This document shows, piece after piece, positions 45,201 through 57,113 of a stretch of 64,000 bases of DNA. The notes beneath the pieces are model-generated. The model saw nothing but the letters and a program-made list of their open reading frames with translations, made no database searches and was not told where the DNA came from. The DNA is from Hyalomma asiaticum (lineage: Eukaryota > Arthropoda > Arachnida > Ixodida > Ixodidae): positions 46,032,955 to 46,096,954 of the forward strand of contig CM023486.1 in the NCBI GenBank assembly GCA_013339685.2, in the 5' to 3' direction. The translations under genes were made by a program, and so were the position numbers. Position 1 is the stretch's first letter, and the number at the start of each line of letters is the position of its first letter.

Positions 45201-45575
45201 AGCTCGAGAAGAAGTTAAGAACCGCGCAGCGGGCGGTGGAACGAAAAATGATAGGCGTTACATTAAGAGATAGAAAGACAGCCGAGTGGGTCAACGGGAC
45301 TCGCCGACATAATAACCGACGTTAAGAAGAAAAAATGGACATGGGCAGGCCGCGTGATGAGGATAGATAACCGATGGACAGTTAGAACGACGGAATGGAT
45401 ACTAAGAGGGGGTAGGTGTAGCCGCGGACGAGAATAAGTAAGATGGGGGGAAGAAATCATGAAATTCGAAGGCGTCAAATGGAATCAACTCGCGCAGGAC
45501 AGGCAAGAATGGAGAGGATTGGGAGAGGCCTTCGTCCTGCAGTGGACATAAGATGGGCTGATGATGATGATGATG
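42276..45575 (+). pseudogene. RTE-clade LINE, full-length size, inactivated
   Basis: This is an element of about 3.3 kb with a single ORF in pieces. The 5' part (42281-42525) has a B-box-like GAGTTCGAATCCTCG and a CT-rich tract. The endonuclease follows: LNIATLNTRTLSSEARLAEL (42760), SEVRKPG then a stop at 42889, CYAPT (43075), MVDFKAKIG where GDFNAKIG is expected (43180), and a DHR motif near 43450. The RT has RPISLLSALYKIF (44320), FIDYEKAFDSV (44508), KGVRQGDTISPMVF (44678) and FADD (44806-44817). A C-terminal zone with HGAETWR follows, and the element ends CTGCAGTGGACATAAGATGGGC plus (ATG)n. Many stops and shifts. ATCC at 42272-42275 and 45576-45579 is the likely duplication. Confidence 0.85.
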
Positions 45576-45965
45576 ATCCGTGAATGGAACATGTTAGCAT
45601 CTATAACCACTAACAGTGAACCTATGTCTCATTTAGAGTCCAAAATTGAAAAAGAAAAAATCTTACAGGTCGCTCAGTTGCCAGCGACTTAAATAATGAA
45701 ATCAGCATGTACTCATGCCTTGTGTATGTAGTCGTGTATACAGCTTATAATGTTCAATTGCCCATTTTATACGTGCTTGTCTTCGTTTATGTATTATGTA
45801 GTGTAAATTGCTTATGTATGAAGTGCAATATTGATGTTACTAGTCTTTTTGTATTGCTGATTTTTTTTTCTATGATGAGCATTCATAGTATCTGTACATT
45901 GTGCCCATCTGCTATGGTCTTAGTAGAAACGGGCACTATTGTAAATAAATAAGTAAATAATAAAT
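45576..45965 (+). pseudogene. CR1-like LINE fragment (part 2): C-terminus, 3' UTR and tail
   Basis: IREWNMLASITT continues the YSFFP reading of the fragment ending at 42275, then a stop at about 45690. The 3' UTR ends with GGGCACTATTGTAAATAAATAAGTAAATAA, the AAAT-type tail of the intact LINE's family. The continuation shows that the RTE inserted into this copy. Confidence 0.75.
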
Positions 45966-46589
45966 ACTCCACCCCAGAACTACCTTGGAGCACTGTGGAA
46001 GCTGCAGGGCTTCTTAGCCAATGGGAAAGGCGATCAAAATTATTCCAGAGCCTACTTCAGGAGCCAGCTATGGTTATGCCACATAATCTAAGCTGGCTAT
46101 GGCACGTCCAGCCACGTCGTGCATTATAATTAATCTCCTTGTTGAAATGGAGTGACCATTAGCGAGGTAATGGAAGGCAGCCGCTATCGAGAGGACGTGC
46201 GCCTAGCAAGGTACGAGCATCTTTTTTTTCTACAGTAGCATATATGGCTTTACGCTCTTAGAGCCATTGTAGCTGTCTTTTTTGTGGCTGCCTTTCGCAG
46301 CTATCTAAATTATTCATGGCAAATTGGGCTTACTTCTTCATTACCGGTAGCGACTTCAGCTAGAAGACGTTCCTTTCAGCAACGAAGGGGACGTAGTATA
46401 CAAGGCATGTTTGATGACATAAAACGTGAAAGTACTAAAACAGGGCCAGGAATGAATAGACGGAAAACCAAAATTGTGCTCAAAAGCCTAGCGAAAAAAA
46501 AAGAGGGTATAAAAATTAGCACTCGGCTATTACGATGTGCGAACGAGTACGTATATATCTATATAGAAAAATGACTAACAGGGGAACCT
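45966..46589. other. No recognisable gene
   Basis: Unassigned. A 96-codon basic frame at 46284-46574 has no recognisable domain. Confidence 0.45.
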
Positions 46590-47290
46590 ACTCACGAAAA
46601 AAGGGATTCTCCATAGAGTAAGGGTGAGCTGGACCGCATGCTGGAGATATTCCCTAATTGACTCAAAACTTGCCGCTGTCACTGAAGCGAAAAGTATTTA
46701 GTCCTTGCGCTCTGCTTTTACTAGTGCACAGTGCAGAAATCTGGAGGATAACGTAAAAAACTCGAGGACGAAATTAAGGAGCACGCAGCGTGCAGTGGAA
46801 CGAAAAAAAAACATGATAGGTGTGACGTGAAGAGATCACGGTACAAACAGGAGTAAGTCCTGTGACACAGATATGATTGACATATGTCAATTAATATAAA
46901 GGAGTGGACCTGATCAGGACATGTCATGCGGAGTGACGATAAAAGATGGACCCTAAGAACGGCACAATGGATACCAAGAGAGGAAAATGGAGCAGACGAA
47001 GGAAACAAATTAGGTGGAACGATGAAATTTCAAGCAATTTGCAGGCACAAAGTGGAAGCAACTCGCTCATGACAGGACTGGAAATCGCGTGAGCGTGGGT
47101 GGATATCCAGGCTAGCTGTAAGGTATTGATGACGGATGCACTGCGGAAGCACACGTGGGACAAAGACACGACTGTGTTTGTTCTCTTTGTTCCGTGTGTG
47201 CTTGCGCAATATATCTGTCATGAGGAATGTAAATCGTTCGGAGAGGCCTTCATCCTGCAGTGGGCCTAAAATAGGCTGACGAGGAAGACG
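46590..47290 (+). pseudogene. RTE LINE 3' fragment
   Basis: It parallels the 3' part of the RTE element at 42276-45575: AACTTGCCGCTGTCACT(G/C)AAGCG, GCGTGCAGTGGAACG, a segment with GATGGACC, AACTCGCTCATGACAGG, and GGAGAGGCCTTCATCCTGCAGTGGGCCTAAAATAGGCTGA, then a GA(T/C)GA-rich tail. The stretch 47097-47233 is absent from the other copy and contains a fold-back sequence. Heavily mutated. Confidence 0.75.
47129..47221. mobile_element. Fold-back (palindromic) element inserted in the RTE fragment
   Basis: The arms 47129-47166 and 47184-47221 are imperfect inverted repeats of 38 bases: AAGCACACGTGGGACAAAGA pairs with TCTTTGTTCCGTGTGTGCTT, and ATGACGG pairs with CTGTCAT at the outside. The loop is 17 bases. 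This is consistent with a tiny non-autonomous fold-back element. Confidence 0.65.
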
Positions 47291-47531
47291 ACGACCATGA
47301 TGATATTGTTGGCGTACCGACGATAGAATAAGTTCAATATAGCGTTGTACCCTTTGTATCTGCTGTCTTATACTAGAGTCCATTAGACTACTAGAGTGAT
47401 ACTAGTGTGCATACCATAGTCCTATAGAGTACTAGATTGCATCATTCCCCACTAAAAGCTGCAATTATAGTGGGCGCAGTTTCTTGTCACTTCAGCAACA
47501 GCACCGTATGCGCATTACGCGGTTGTAGAAC

Positions 47532-47579
47532 CGAAATGTGGCTGCCGAACGCTTGCGCGTGCTCGGCAGCCACATTTCG
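47532..47579. repeat. Hairpin with perfect 17-bp arms
   Basis: CGAAATGTGGCTGCCGA (47532-47548) is exactly complementary to TCGGCAGCCACATTTCG (47563-47579), with a 14-base loop rich in CpG. No coding role is evident. It could be the core of a fold-back repeat or a small-RNA precursor. Confidence 0.8.
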
Positions 47580-48249
47580 CTCCGTCTTACGCGCTGCTTA
47601 ATCTTCTTTCTTTCTACTTGCGCGCAAGCGCCCTCAACTTAATGATTTCGGCACTCCTGACCTAGATATCTGGCCACTGCATTGTCAGAGAGTCTCATGC
47701 CTCAACCCATTATTTCTTTGATGTCTATATGACACGCATCAATATGACACGCATCAGCGAACATGTGCAGAGTCGAAGGGAAGTTGTTTTCATTGCTTCT
47801 TTTCTTTTGGTCTGTCTTTTCTTTTCTGCCTTTTTTTGCATCACTTTGCAAAGCAAGACAACGATTGTTTCCTCCGTAACTCGATGCCTCGATGCGGTCC
47901 TTCTATACAGTGCCTCGGTGTCCTGCCTGCCCTCGGGCGAGGAGGACATCAAGGCATTTTAGTACCTCCGTATAGCGGGAATAACCTTAGGACATACACA
48001 CGAGGGAGCTCGTGGCTATCATCAATCGAGCTCCCGAATGGCATTTTATCTAGGGCTCTCTGAACAGCGAGACGGAATAGAATTACGAATCGAACAGTGG
48101 CAGACGCTTATGCAGTCGAATCGAATATCCGACACATTTCGCATAATTCTCTATTCAACTTTGGTGAATTGTAATTATGGCGAAGCGAGGCTGACGTTGA
48201 ATCGTTCTTAGAATACTAAATCATCTTCACGGGCAAGAGATCAATATAT

Positions 48250-48360
48250 AGCGCACGTTCAAGAACCCAGGGTGGTTGAAATTTGTAGAGCCCTCCACTA
48301 AGGCGTCTATCATAATCGTAGCTCGTTTTTGGGAAGTAAAACCCCACAATCTATCAATTA
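48250..48360 (+). mobile_element. Ruka-like SINE 3' fragment
   Basis: CACGTTCAAGAACCC, AGGGTGGTTGAAATTTG, GAGCCCTCCACTAAGGCGTC and AAGTAAAACCCCACAA match the SINE's 3' half, followed by ATCTATCAATTA. Confidence 0.82.
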
Positions 48361-48609
48361 ACGCGCATTTGTTTAGGCTTCGTGATCGCCTATTCGACAG
48401 TCGACTTAGTCTTGTTTATACTTTTTTTTTCTAGATTCTCTTGCGGAAGTGAACTAGCACATTTTTTTTTTCTTCGTTACGCGACAAAGGCAATGGCTAA
48501 ACGGTGGTAGCATAAAATTGAAAGTAGATAGCTTGGACCTGGCGCTTTCGTTAGTGCCATTTTAAATAATAACGTATTTACGGTCGTCAAAGCTGCTTCT
48601 CATAGGAAC

Positions 48610-48626
48610 GGGGGGGGGGGGGGGGG
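48610..48626 (+). repeat. Homopolymer G run (17 G)
   Basis: Uninterrupted G run. Its length may be unreliable in sequencing. Confidence 0.9.
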
Positions 48627-51344
48627 TGATTGCGTGGTTTTCACCCATTCCATACATAGCAGTCAACGCTGTGGAGACTATGCAAAAAGTTCGGTCAGCA
48701 ATATGCGTAACTCCGCGTGTCTCGCGGCCGCCGTTCGCCGTTAAGTGTTCGTTCGGGCAGAAGTAACGTCACAATCGTCAGGCGTCGCGACGGGCTTCAA
48801 ACGAAAAAAGAAATGAACGGGGACAACGAGAGGCTAACTACAACTCTACAGCCGTATAACAGAGCTGCTTATCTCTGAGGCGAGCAAAATAAATAAAAAG
48901 CTTCGAATTTATTACTCAGCTACAATAAAAGAGAAATTTAGTACATTGCGGGTGCCAAAAAAAGAATAAACTATTTCCTGGTGCCAAATATTTCCTACTG
49001 CAGGAAGTCTCGCTATAGCCCCCACAGCGTTGGCTACTATGTATGAAACGAACTCAAAGACGTATTTCCTGTCAGTTTCGCAAACCTCAGCGGCGCGCTT
49101 TTCTCGGCATTCTTCTTTTTTTCTATCCGTCGAACGTGAGAGAAACTCTGAGCGTGTGAGCGCTTGTACGGCTGTCGGATCGACTCTCTGTGGTAAGACA
49201 GTTGCTCTAGCAGATTAATTCAGTGCGGAAGAAACGTGCCTAGCAGGCGCCGATTTATCGTTACACCGGATGGACGAAGAGCAGACGCACTGACACGTGA
49301 CGATCAAAAAGGAACTTCAGGCGCGCCTTCCAATGCAGTTTAAATAAGACATGCTGTATGTGTTAACGTCACGTTTTTTTAATGTCAGTAATAATCGTTG
49401 TTCGAATTGGAAAGGGCGCTATTTTCTGCACCTCTTGGCGGGAGCGCGGCTGAGTGTCCGCGGGGGTGTGGGTAAAAGGAATGAGAAAAGTAGAAAGGGT
49501 AGGAACAGTGCACGCACTCTTAAGAATTTTCTAACACGATCAAGGGTGTAAATAACTTGTCCCCTGGCGACACCCACTTCGAGTGAAGCTATACACCCCC
49601 TTGTCAAAGATGTACGGCAAAAATGGAGGCGGTGCATTGCGATTAAACTATATACAGGTCGACCGGCATTCGATTTAATGAACACTTATCATCGCACCCC
49701 AGAAAATGACGTGATATCGCAGGAACATCAGACATACACACGCCGACATGCACTCAATCATATCCAGGAACGCTCGCCTTTCACTACCGTACACTCACAG
49801 CCGCGTATTTATAGTCCAGGTGTCGACCTGACATTCAATGCCACTGGGTAATTTATTGTTGCACGCAATAACAAGATAAAAATTCCCACAACACCTGCCA
49901 GTTTAGGGTTGACTAACAGGCAGCCCTAAATCGCACAGATCTCTTAATCTAAGCTCGCCTAATATTCAAGGCCAAAATGCCAAAATGTTATGCCACTGTA
50001 GCTTGCACATTTACACCCTTCGGATAAGGGTGTAATTTAGTCAAAGTAGTGTGTTGCAAGGGTGTTTCATTTACGAACACCCGTACCTCAAAAATTCAAG
50101 TGCGGTTAAGTTATATTGTGAGAGTATCGACAAGGATGCTGCTAACAGAAACACGCTTTCTGCGCCCACAAAGGTGCATTTTTTATTTTAAGTGTGCAGT
50201 GGAGGGCTCCGTAAATGTCGACCGTCTGGCGTCCTTCAAAGCGGCAGCGACATAACTATGAAGAAGCGCAAAAGTCATATTTTCGTTGCTTGGCGTGGAA
50301 TCTCAATACACCGGAGCCGCAGAAAAAACGTGTGAATAGTTTCAATTTGACCTTAAAGTTCTCGTCCTGCAGCGTCTGCGAGGCAGCCCCACCACAATGG
50401 ACCTTACTGAAAAAGTGGCTGATTACAATTGCAAATACACACTTAAGGAATGCAATCACTCTATAGAGCAATCGATTACTTCGTTACGTCACCTTTTGCA
50501 CCACATTTTTTAATACCAGCAGGTATATACGCGTGTAGCATGGTCTATGCGCGCAATATCTGCTTGCATTGCCTCTATAGCATCGGCCTACATTATCATC
50601 TTGCCGACGCCACGCCGTTGACGCACGCACTTCATTTGGTCAGGACCATACAACGCGAGGTTGTAAAACAATAGCGGGAGCAAAACGACAGCGCACCTGA
50701 CCTATATCACGAATGCCTTTTGCTGCCAGGGATATTACCGTCTAATCGAGATTAGCAGCGCACGAAGGCTCTCCAATGTATGGGTTAACGGAGAAGTCCT
50801 TTGACGAACTCAAATATGCGCTAGATGATTTCTGTGGTAACAGTAAAGAAAGTTCCTCAGCAAACCGTTCCAGCATCTTAGCTTATGTTAAGAAAGACTG
50901 ATATTCAGCTTATTATTTCTACAGTATAACGATTTGTCAGTAAATAAGAAACAATAGCTGCAGACCCTCGCATAGAGGTCGATGACTGAAAAATATACGT
51001 AAGCATTAAGTTATTAGAAACATTACAAGCACTAACTATTTAACTCAGGTTCGCGCACTCGCCTCAAAGTTACAGTATACTAATATATCGTAGTGAATGC
51101 CAGTTAAGTTTTTCGTTTAGTTAAGCATCAAAGTAGCTTCGTCACGCCGTTCCTGGCTTCTTTTGATTCTACACTTGAGCAGATGTCCCAATGACGCGCA
51201 GGGCTAGCAAGTGCGTCAAGCTGCTTGTGCCAGGACATGCTCCACTTCGGTCATGCCACCTTTGCAAGGACTGCAACATATTCGGTGCACCCAGCCGGAA
51301 TCTGCGCGCGCAGCAAAGCTTAGTCGCATTTTAACGCGACAGCG
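48627..51344. other. No recognisable gene; CACCCTT-type inverted motifs
   Basis: A small hairpin TACACCCTT/AAGGGTGTA lies at about 50011-50033, and AAGGGTGT recurs at about 49541 and 50060. These may be remains of terminal repeats of a DNA element. No coding motif seen. Confidence 0.4.
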
Positions 51345-51358
51345 TTAAGGAGGTCCGT

Positions 51359-51611
51359 TGATGGATTGACTGATTGATTGATTTATAGGGATTTACGTCC
51401 CAAAACCAGCTGCGATTACGAGAGACGCCGTAGTGGAGGGCTCCGGAAATTTTGACCACCTAGGGTTCTTTAACGTACACTGACATCGCACAGTACACGG
51501 GCCTCAAGATTTCGCCTCCATCGAAATGCAGCCGCCGCTGCCGGGATTCGATCCCGCGACCCTCGGAATCAGCAGCCTAGTACCATAGCCACTAGAGCAC
51601 CGTGGCGGGGC
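51359..51611 (-). mobile_element. Ruka-like SINE, full length, perfect 14-bp duplication
   Basis: The minus-strand copy starts GCCCCGCCACGGTGCTCTAG (head and A box), has the B box GGGATCGAATCCC, the full body and the ATCAATCAATCAGTCAATCC tail. TTAAGGAGGTCCGT flanks it at 51345-51358 and 51612-51625. This is the best reference copy for the family in the window. Confidence 0.97.
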
Positions 51612-51722
51612 TTAAGGAGGTCCGTGTCGCCGAGGATCTAGTGTCGTTGTCGACGTCCACGGCCGAAGCTTGGCGTGTGGCGTTGAAGACGACCACCGGT
51701 ACCAGATTCGGCACGTGACGCA

Positions 51723-51772
51723 CTGCGGTGGACTGTACGCACTGTGACGCATTGGTGGACAGTCCACCGCAG
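51723..51772. repeat. Inverted repeat with perfect 14-bp arms in AGTCCAC-rich DNA
   Basis: CTGCGGTGGACTGT (51723-51736) is complementary to ACAGTCCACCGCAG (51759-51772). The motif CAGTCCA(C/T) recurs several more times to 51815, giving a small patch of direct and inverted repeats. Confidence 0.7.
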
Positions 51773-51846
51773 TCCATCGCATGTCGCATCAGGTCTACAG
51801 TCCACGACAGTCCATCACGTTACAAATCTGGTGTCGGTGTCTTCCT

Positions 51847-51861
51847 CTTTCTTTCTTTCCT

Positions 51862-51906
<45 letters not shown>

Positions 51907-51907
51907 A
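51847..51907 (+). repeat. (CTTT)n microsatellite
   Basis: About 14 units with one interruption near the start. No convincing B box is seen upstream, unlike the other CTTT arrays. Confidence 0.92.
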
Positions 51908-52731
51908 CTTGCCAGAAAAACCAAGGAATGCATACGTTGTATGGTGCATATATTCTAATGTCTTCTTCGCTCGCCAAGCGTGCATGTCTTAGGAGAGCGC
52001 AACTGGCGCAACGTGTACACATCATGCTTATTAAACATTCCTTCAGAGCGTACGTATGACGAACGCACGCTTTGACGAATGATTTTTTCTTTTTTGCAAC
52101 CCTGCAGTCGCTTGCTAAAATTCCGCAGCTTGGCGAGAAATTTTCTTTTTCATTAAATCTTATTATCCGAAGCAAAAGAAAGATGTTGACGCGCAGTGTT
52201 TTCGCGATGACGACGTTTTTTTTTTTTCCGCACGCCATCGATGGTTTCGTAAGTCAGCCAATGCAAACTTAATCTGAAAACTTAAACCAAGTTAGGCCAC
52301 AGAGAAAACAGACAGCGAGGTGTAACGGCCATCATCATATGTTTTGAAGACAAGAGCTTTGACGTGGGGAAAAAACGCTTGCTGATTTGAAATTCCAAGA
52401 AGAAACGGCCGGAAACGAGACATACGGCCTACACTACTGCCACCAAAGCAAGACTGAGCTGTCTAGGCAACGTGTCGTTCTGTATAATTACGCACTGTCA
52501 ATCGTTTTGAGCCATCAACGTAAGAGCAATGCAAAGAAAAAAAAAGAGCCTAAAGACGGCTAGCTATTTATTTTTGCTAGGGAAGCTAGGCGTGCAACAC
52601 GCCCTTTATAGATTGCTACTAATAGAAGCTGACGTTTGTTTCTCGTGCCATTTTGGAGCATTAAATTGCCCTTTTGTATTTCTGATCATTTTTTTAAACT
52701 GTCTTCTATGTTTCAATTTTCTTGTGTTTTC
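51908..52731. other. No recognisable gene
   Basis: Unassigned. A 147-codon minus frame is driven by the CTTT array and A-rich runs. Confidence 0.5.
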
Positions 52732-52945
52732 GCTCCGACACGGCGGTCTAGTGGTGATGGCACTCGGCTGCTGATCCGAAGGTCACGGGATGATTACCGG
52801 CCGCGGTGGCTGCATTTCCGTGTAGGCGAAATGTTGAGGCCCATGTACTCTCCCATGTCAGTGCACGTTGGAGAATTCCGGGTGGTCGAAATTTCCGGAG
52901 ACGTCCACTTACGTCGCAGCTCATAATCATATGCTGGTTAAAAAC
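52732..52945 (+). mobile_element. Ruka-like SINE, nearly full length
   Basis: The head GACACGGCGGTCTAGTGGT is followed by a body with GCTGCATTTCCGTGTAGGCG, GAAATGTTGAGGCCCATG, GGTGGTCGAAATTTCCGGAG and CTCATAATCATATG. The B box is mutated (GGGATGATTACC). The final GGGACGTTAAACC part is missing. Confidence 0.88.
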
Positions 52946-54212
52946 CGAAGAAATCATCTGTTTACATTGACACGCTCTCTTTCTTTTGTTGTTGTCAGAT
53001 GCGGTGACATATTCTGGGAAATCCCGCGATTTTACAGAATTTCCGCGGATGAAAGTCGAGAAGACATTGACGCAAAAAAAAAAAAGAATCCTTTGCTAAA
53101 TGATTAATGTGTTATTCGTGAAGACGAAAGGTGCAACTGCTACGGTCGAGAATATGCGTCTGGTGTCAAGGTGAGAGCAAATGAGTTTCTCGAAATGGTT
53201 AGCTTGGAAATGGCATTTAAAACTAACGTGGTTACATGTTGCTATGCGGTAGAGACATTTCGGAGGATATAAATGAGATGTCCCGTATCGAGCAGTGCTT
53301 GTTACCCATGCGTGCGCATTGTGCCACCGCCAGTGAAACTAACCATAAATAATGACAACACGTGGTTAGCGTGCAGCCTGCTATATATACGCATTCCTCG
53401 TCTGAAGAAAACATTTTTTTTTTGCTACTGTCTTCCACTCGTCTCACTTCTGATACAGCACGCACGTACGGCCCCACGAGTTGCCTCTAAAACGTGCAGC
53501 GGGCGGCGGCCGGTATGCCGTTAGCGGAAATTGAAAGTGTCGCAACGGAGCTTGCCGGAACGTTTTACCGCAACAGATGAGATCCTCCATAGAGCGCACA
53601 GTATACGTCTGAAACCGTCATAGGTTGCTTTAAGGGGCGTCGTTCTTGCGGAAAACTTCACCGCGTCTCGCGAGACGTCGTCCCCTATCACCAGGTCTCG
53701 TGACGTAGCGATAGAATTCGCCTTATTTCGCAATATTTGAATTCACCCTAAAAAAAATAAGAAAAGAAGGTCGCAAAAGTAGCCCTCCTTTCCGCCAGTA
53801 TAGCGTGAATGCTCACTTAATTTACCGGCTTATACGTATAAGCGTGTTGGTCGTTCCGGCTTTACCGACCACGGAGTCAAACGACAGCGTACGTGAATAT
53901 CCGTCGGCCTAAGCGTGATATGTAGTAGCGTGTGTAATTAGCTTGATACAACACCCACTCAATACACCTCATCTGTCAAGGTTTCCGGTCTTGTGCAGCC
54001 AATTAGCCGATTTCGCCAAAGCAGTTCTTTACTGCAGTCTGTCCAGGAGCGGCCCTGATTTTGCAGCCACCCCCCCCCGAATAGCCGTTGCACTACACGA
54101 TAAAATTCTGTCACCAAATGCTGAAAAAAAAAAACTCCATGTGGAAGAAAAATGATAGCAGGAATCTTTCTGCCTGCTTAAACTGCCACGCCTACTTAGA
54201 AGGACACTAAGT
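52946..54212. other. No recognisable gene
   Basis: Unassigned sequence with A-, T- and C-runs. No motif seen. Confidence 0.5.
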
Positions 54213-54372
54213 AAGTGAATTTTCGGGGTTATACTGTCCCAAAAGTACGATGTACTTATGAGAGACGCCGTAGGTGTGGGCCTCCGGAAATTTCGACCAC
54301 CTGGGGTTCTTTAGCGTGCACTGACATCGCGCAGTACACGGGCCTCAGTATTTCGTCTCCATCTAAATGCAG
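54213..54372 (-). mobile_element. Ruka-like SINE, 5'-truncated
   Basis: Minus-strand body: CATTTAGATGGAGACGAAAT, the CGGGCCTC complement, GGTGGTCGAAATTTCCGGAG and CATAAGTACATCG, up to the tail. CACTAA occurs on both sides but is too short to prove a duplication. Confidence 0.85.
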
Positions 54373-55192
54373 GGGGCACTAAATTAAGACACGAAAGTGG
54401 TTGAGAAGGATAAATAACTTTTGGGGAACTTTATTCGGGGTGTTCCAAGAAGTGCTCAGGCTGCCTAAATATACATTCCCTAGAGAAGACGGCATGGAAG
54501 ACAAAAAATGATGCAATATCTACTTGGTTGTCCAAACCTGATGGCAGCTGTGAAGATTGTCTTCATATCGCTACGATGGTCGTCTGCCCATAATAAGTAG
54601 GTGGTGCATTCTTGCGTTCTTACTGTAATGTACGCAGAGCTTTCTTTTTTTCCTTTTTTTTCTATGTTGGAGCTCGAAATACCTCGAAAAAGACTAAATT
54701 GTACGCGTTTAGCCTGCATCTTTCTCTTGACGTCACGTCGTATCAACGTCATCCAGACGTGTTCCATTACTGGAGTGACTCAAGTGGCTCGGGCGCGATC
54801 GAAGCTGTCCGCTAAGCTGCCAGCGCAGAAAGCTCACCACGCATTTCTGAATAGGAGCACAGCCACTGACGTAGTGTCGCCGTTTGGTCTTTAACGTTGT
54901 AAGAAATAAAAGTGTGCCGAAAGTGGTGCCGTTTTTGAATTTCGCGTTGAAACCTCTAGCACATCACGCCGGCGTCGTTGCTTCCTTTAAAATTGGCACA
55001 TGACGTCACAAACTCCCTTCTTTCTCGTATTCTGGCCGCATTGTCTCAATAACTTCTCATGGACATATTACGTTAGCTGTTCGACTTCCTCGGAACACGA
55101 TGCATATAACTTATACAAACGAAAAGCTGCGTCTACTCCCGTAAAATTGGTAGTGCTACTCACTAATGCACTGGTATTGAGGTATTGTCGCG
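54373..55192. other. No recognisable gene
   Basis: Unassigned sequence with no motif. Confidence 0.5.
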
Positions 55193-55200
55193 ACAATTGC

Positions 55201-55446
55201 CCTACCACAGTGGCCTTAGTGGCTTTGGCACTCGCCTGCTTATTCGAAAGCCGCAGCATCTAATCCAGGCTGCGGCTGGTGCATTTTGATGAAGGCGATG
55301 TGTTGAGGCCCTGTATACTGTGTAATATCAGTGCACGTTTAAGGATTCCAGGTGGTTGAAATATCCGGAGGCATCCACTACAGCGTCGCTCATATTCATA
55401 TGGTCGTTTTGGGACGTAAGAGCCCTGATATCAATCAATCAACGTT
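55201..55446 (+). mobile_element. Ruka-like SINE, full length, diverged
   Basis: The head CCTACCACAGTGGCCTTAGTGG and full body are present, with a mutated B box (ATCTAATCC). The tail is ATCAATCAATCA. GCGACAATTGC (55190-55200) and GCAACAATTGC (55447-55457) form an 11-bp duplication with one mismatch. Confidence 0.92.
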
Positions 55447-55457
55447 GCAACAATTGC

Positions 55458-56644
55458 GAGCAGTCACTTTGCTGCCATGACACTTACTAATTAGTTACTA
55501 CCTACCTACAGGCAGGTAGTAAGGCGAAGTTGGTAACGCTACCATTATAACGACCTCGATCCTGGGTCATACCAATCCTGTTAATATGTGCTGATTCGAC
55601 TAGCATACGAGGACGATTCTATCACGAGACATAAACCATGTGAAGACTAAACGGTCCGGAATTGTGCTTCTACGCAAATTAGTGATAGTTAATTATACCA
55701 TGCCACATTAATAAACGTTCGCTAATTACTTATTGATATTAACCTGGTACATACGCTAAGCACACGCAGCAGCACATTGGCATGCAAGCCTGCTGTGCGC
55801 ACTAAACTGACATGCAAATCTGGAAGGGTACATGGAGACGTGCGCGAATGATAAACGATAACGCACACAGGAACACACATACACACGGAATAATAAGGCT
55901 CCTACGCAACATAAGCGCGAACAGAAACCTTAACGCTATTCATAGTCATACCTTAAGCCGCTGCAAAGCTGCAACTTGGAGCACTTGGTTTGCATTAAAT
56001 CTTAAAGATTTTTACAGCGCAACATAAGACGAAGACCAAAGGCAAAGGAACATGACGACATGGCGCTGCGCAAGTTGTACCGGTGAGCATTCATGAGGTT
56101 CAGATGCATAGTCAATCTTATGAACCCATAATCCTTTGATTTGGTGCTTACACCCGCCTATGCCACCAAGTAGCTCCAAACTGTTATTCAAACAGGAAAC
56201 ATAAGCCGGTGCACATTAAGAAACGCAGGGCTGTTAACTAGTTCACGACAACAAGTAAGCTACCATACATGATGATGGAAAGGGAGGGGTAGAACGAAAG
56301 TTAAAGGGCAGTGAGAGGGAGAGAAAGAGAGCACACAGTGCGTCACACAGAGAAACAGACCCTGTCTGTCTATTTCTATAATGGCAGATTTTACTGGAAC
56401 ACAGTAAGTTCGTCATGGAGGTAGCAAATGGTGCGGTTAATACTGTCCCTACCACCTAGGTTCAGAAATGTAGGTATTAGCAGAAGCTGTCAGAACTGCG
56501 GTAAAAGCTGTCAAAAGTGCGGTAACCATAGCGCAGTGTCAGCACCTGTAGTACATCTTAGCACGTTTTACCGCTTCCCAGTCGTCTAACCCCCCCCCCC
56601 CCCCCAACCCCGTAAGCAGAAACTGGTGCTTTTATTACCGCTCA
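55458..56644. other. No recognisable gene; one C16 run
   Basis: A homopolymer of 16 C lies at 56590-56605. Otherwise unassigned. Confidence 0.5.
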
Positions 56645-56880
56645 ACGCTGCTAATTCTTGGCTTGCGAATGTCGAGGTCGTGGGATCGAATCCCGCCCAC
56701 GGCTTTAACATTTACACAGGCACGAAATACAAAACACGCACGTGTACTTAGGTTTAGGTGCGCATTAAAGAACCCCAGGGGGTCAAGGTTACTCCAGTGC
56801 TCTCTCCACTACGGGGCATGCGTGATAATCGTAGCTGGTATGGAGCATAAAACCCTTTATTATTATTATTATTATTATTA

Positions 56881-56926
<46 letters not shown>
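56645..56926 (+). mobile_element. SINE variant with (ATT)n tail
   Basis: TGGGATCGAATCCCGCCCACGG is a B box followed by a body differing from the main family: CACGTGTACTTAGGTTTAGG, GCGCATTAAAGAACCCC and GGGGCATGCGTGATAATCG. An ATT array (about 56862-56926) forms the tail. The variant body is shared with 41645-41742. Confidence 0.82.
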
Positions 56927-57113
56927 GATACTGTGGAATATGTAGTTCAGTAATATGAAAAATACGGTGGAAGATGCTTACCCTTCACCTTTTGCTTTCT
57001 CATAGAATATTTACCAAAATAATTGCCTTCTCTATAGAATGCTGGAATTATTTAGGCTTCCTTATAAGGTAAAAACGTTTTCTCTTATATTCAAATTACA
57101 GTCCCAGCTATCG

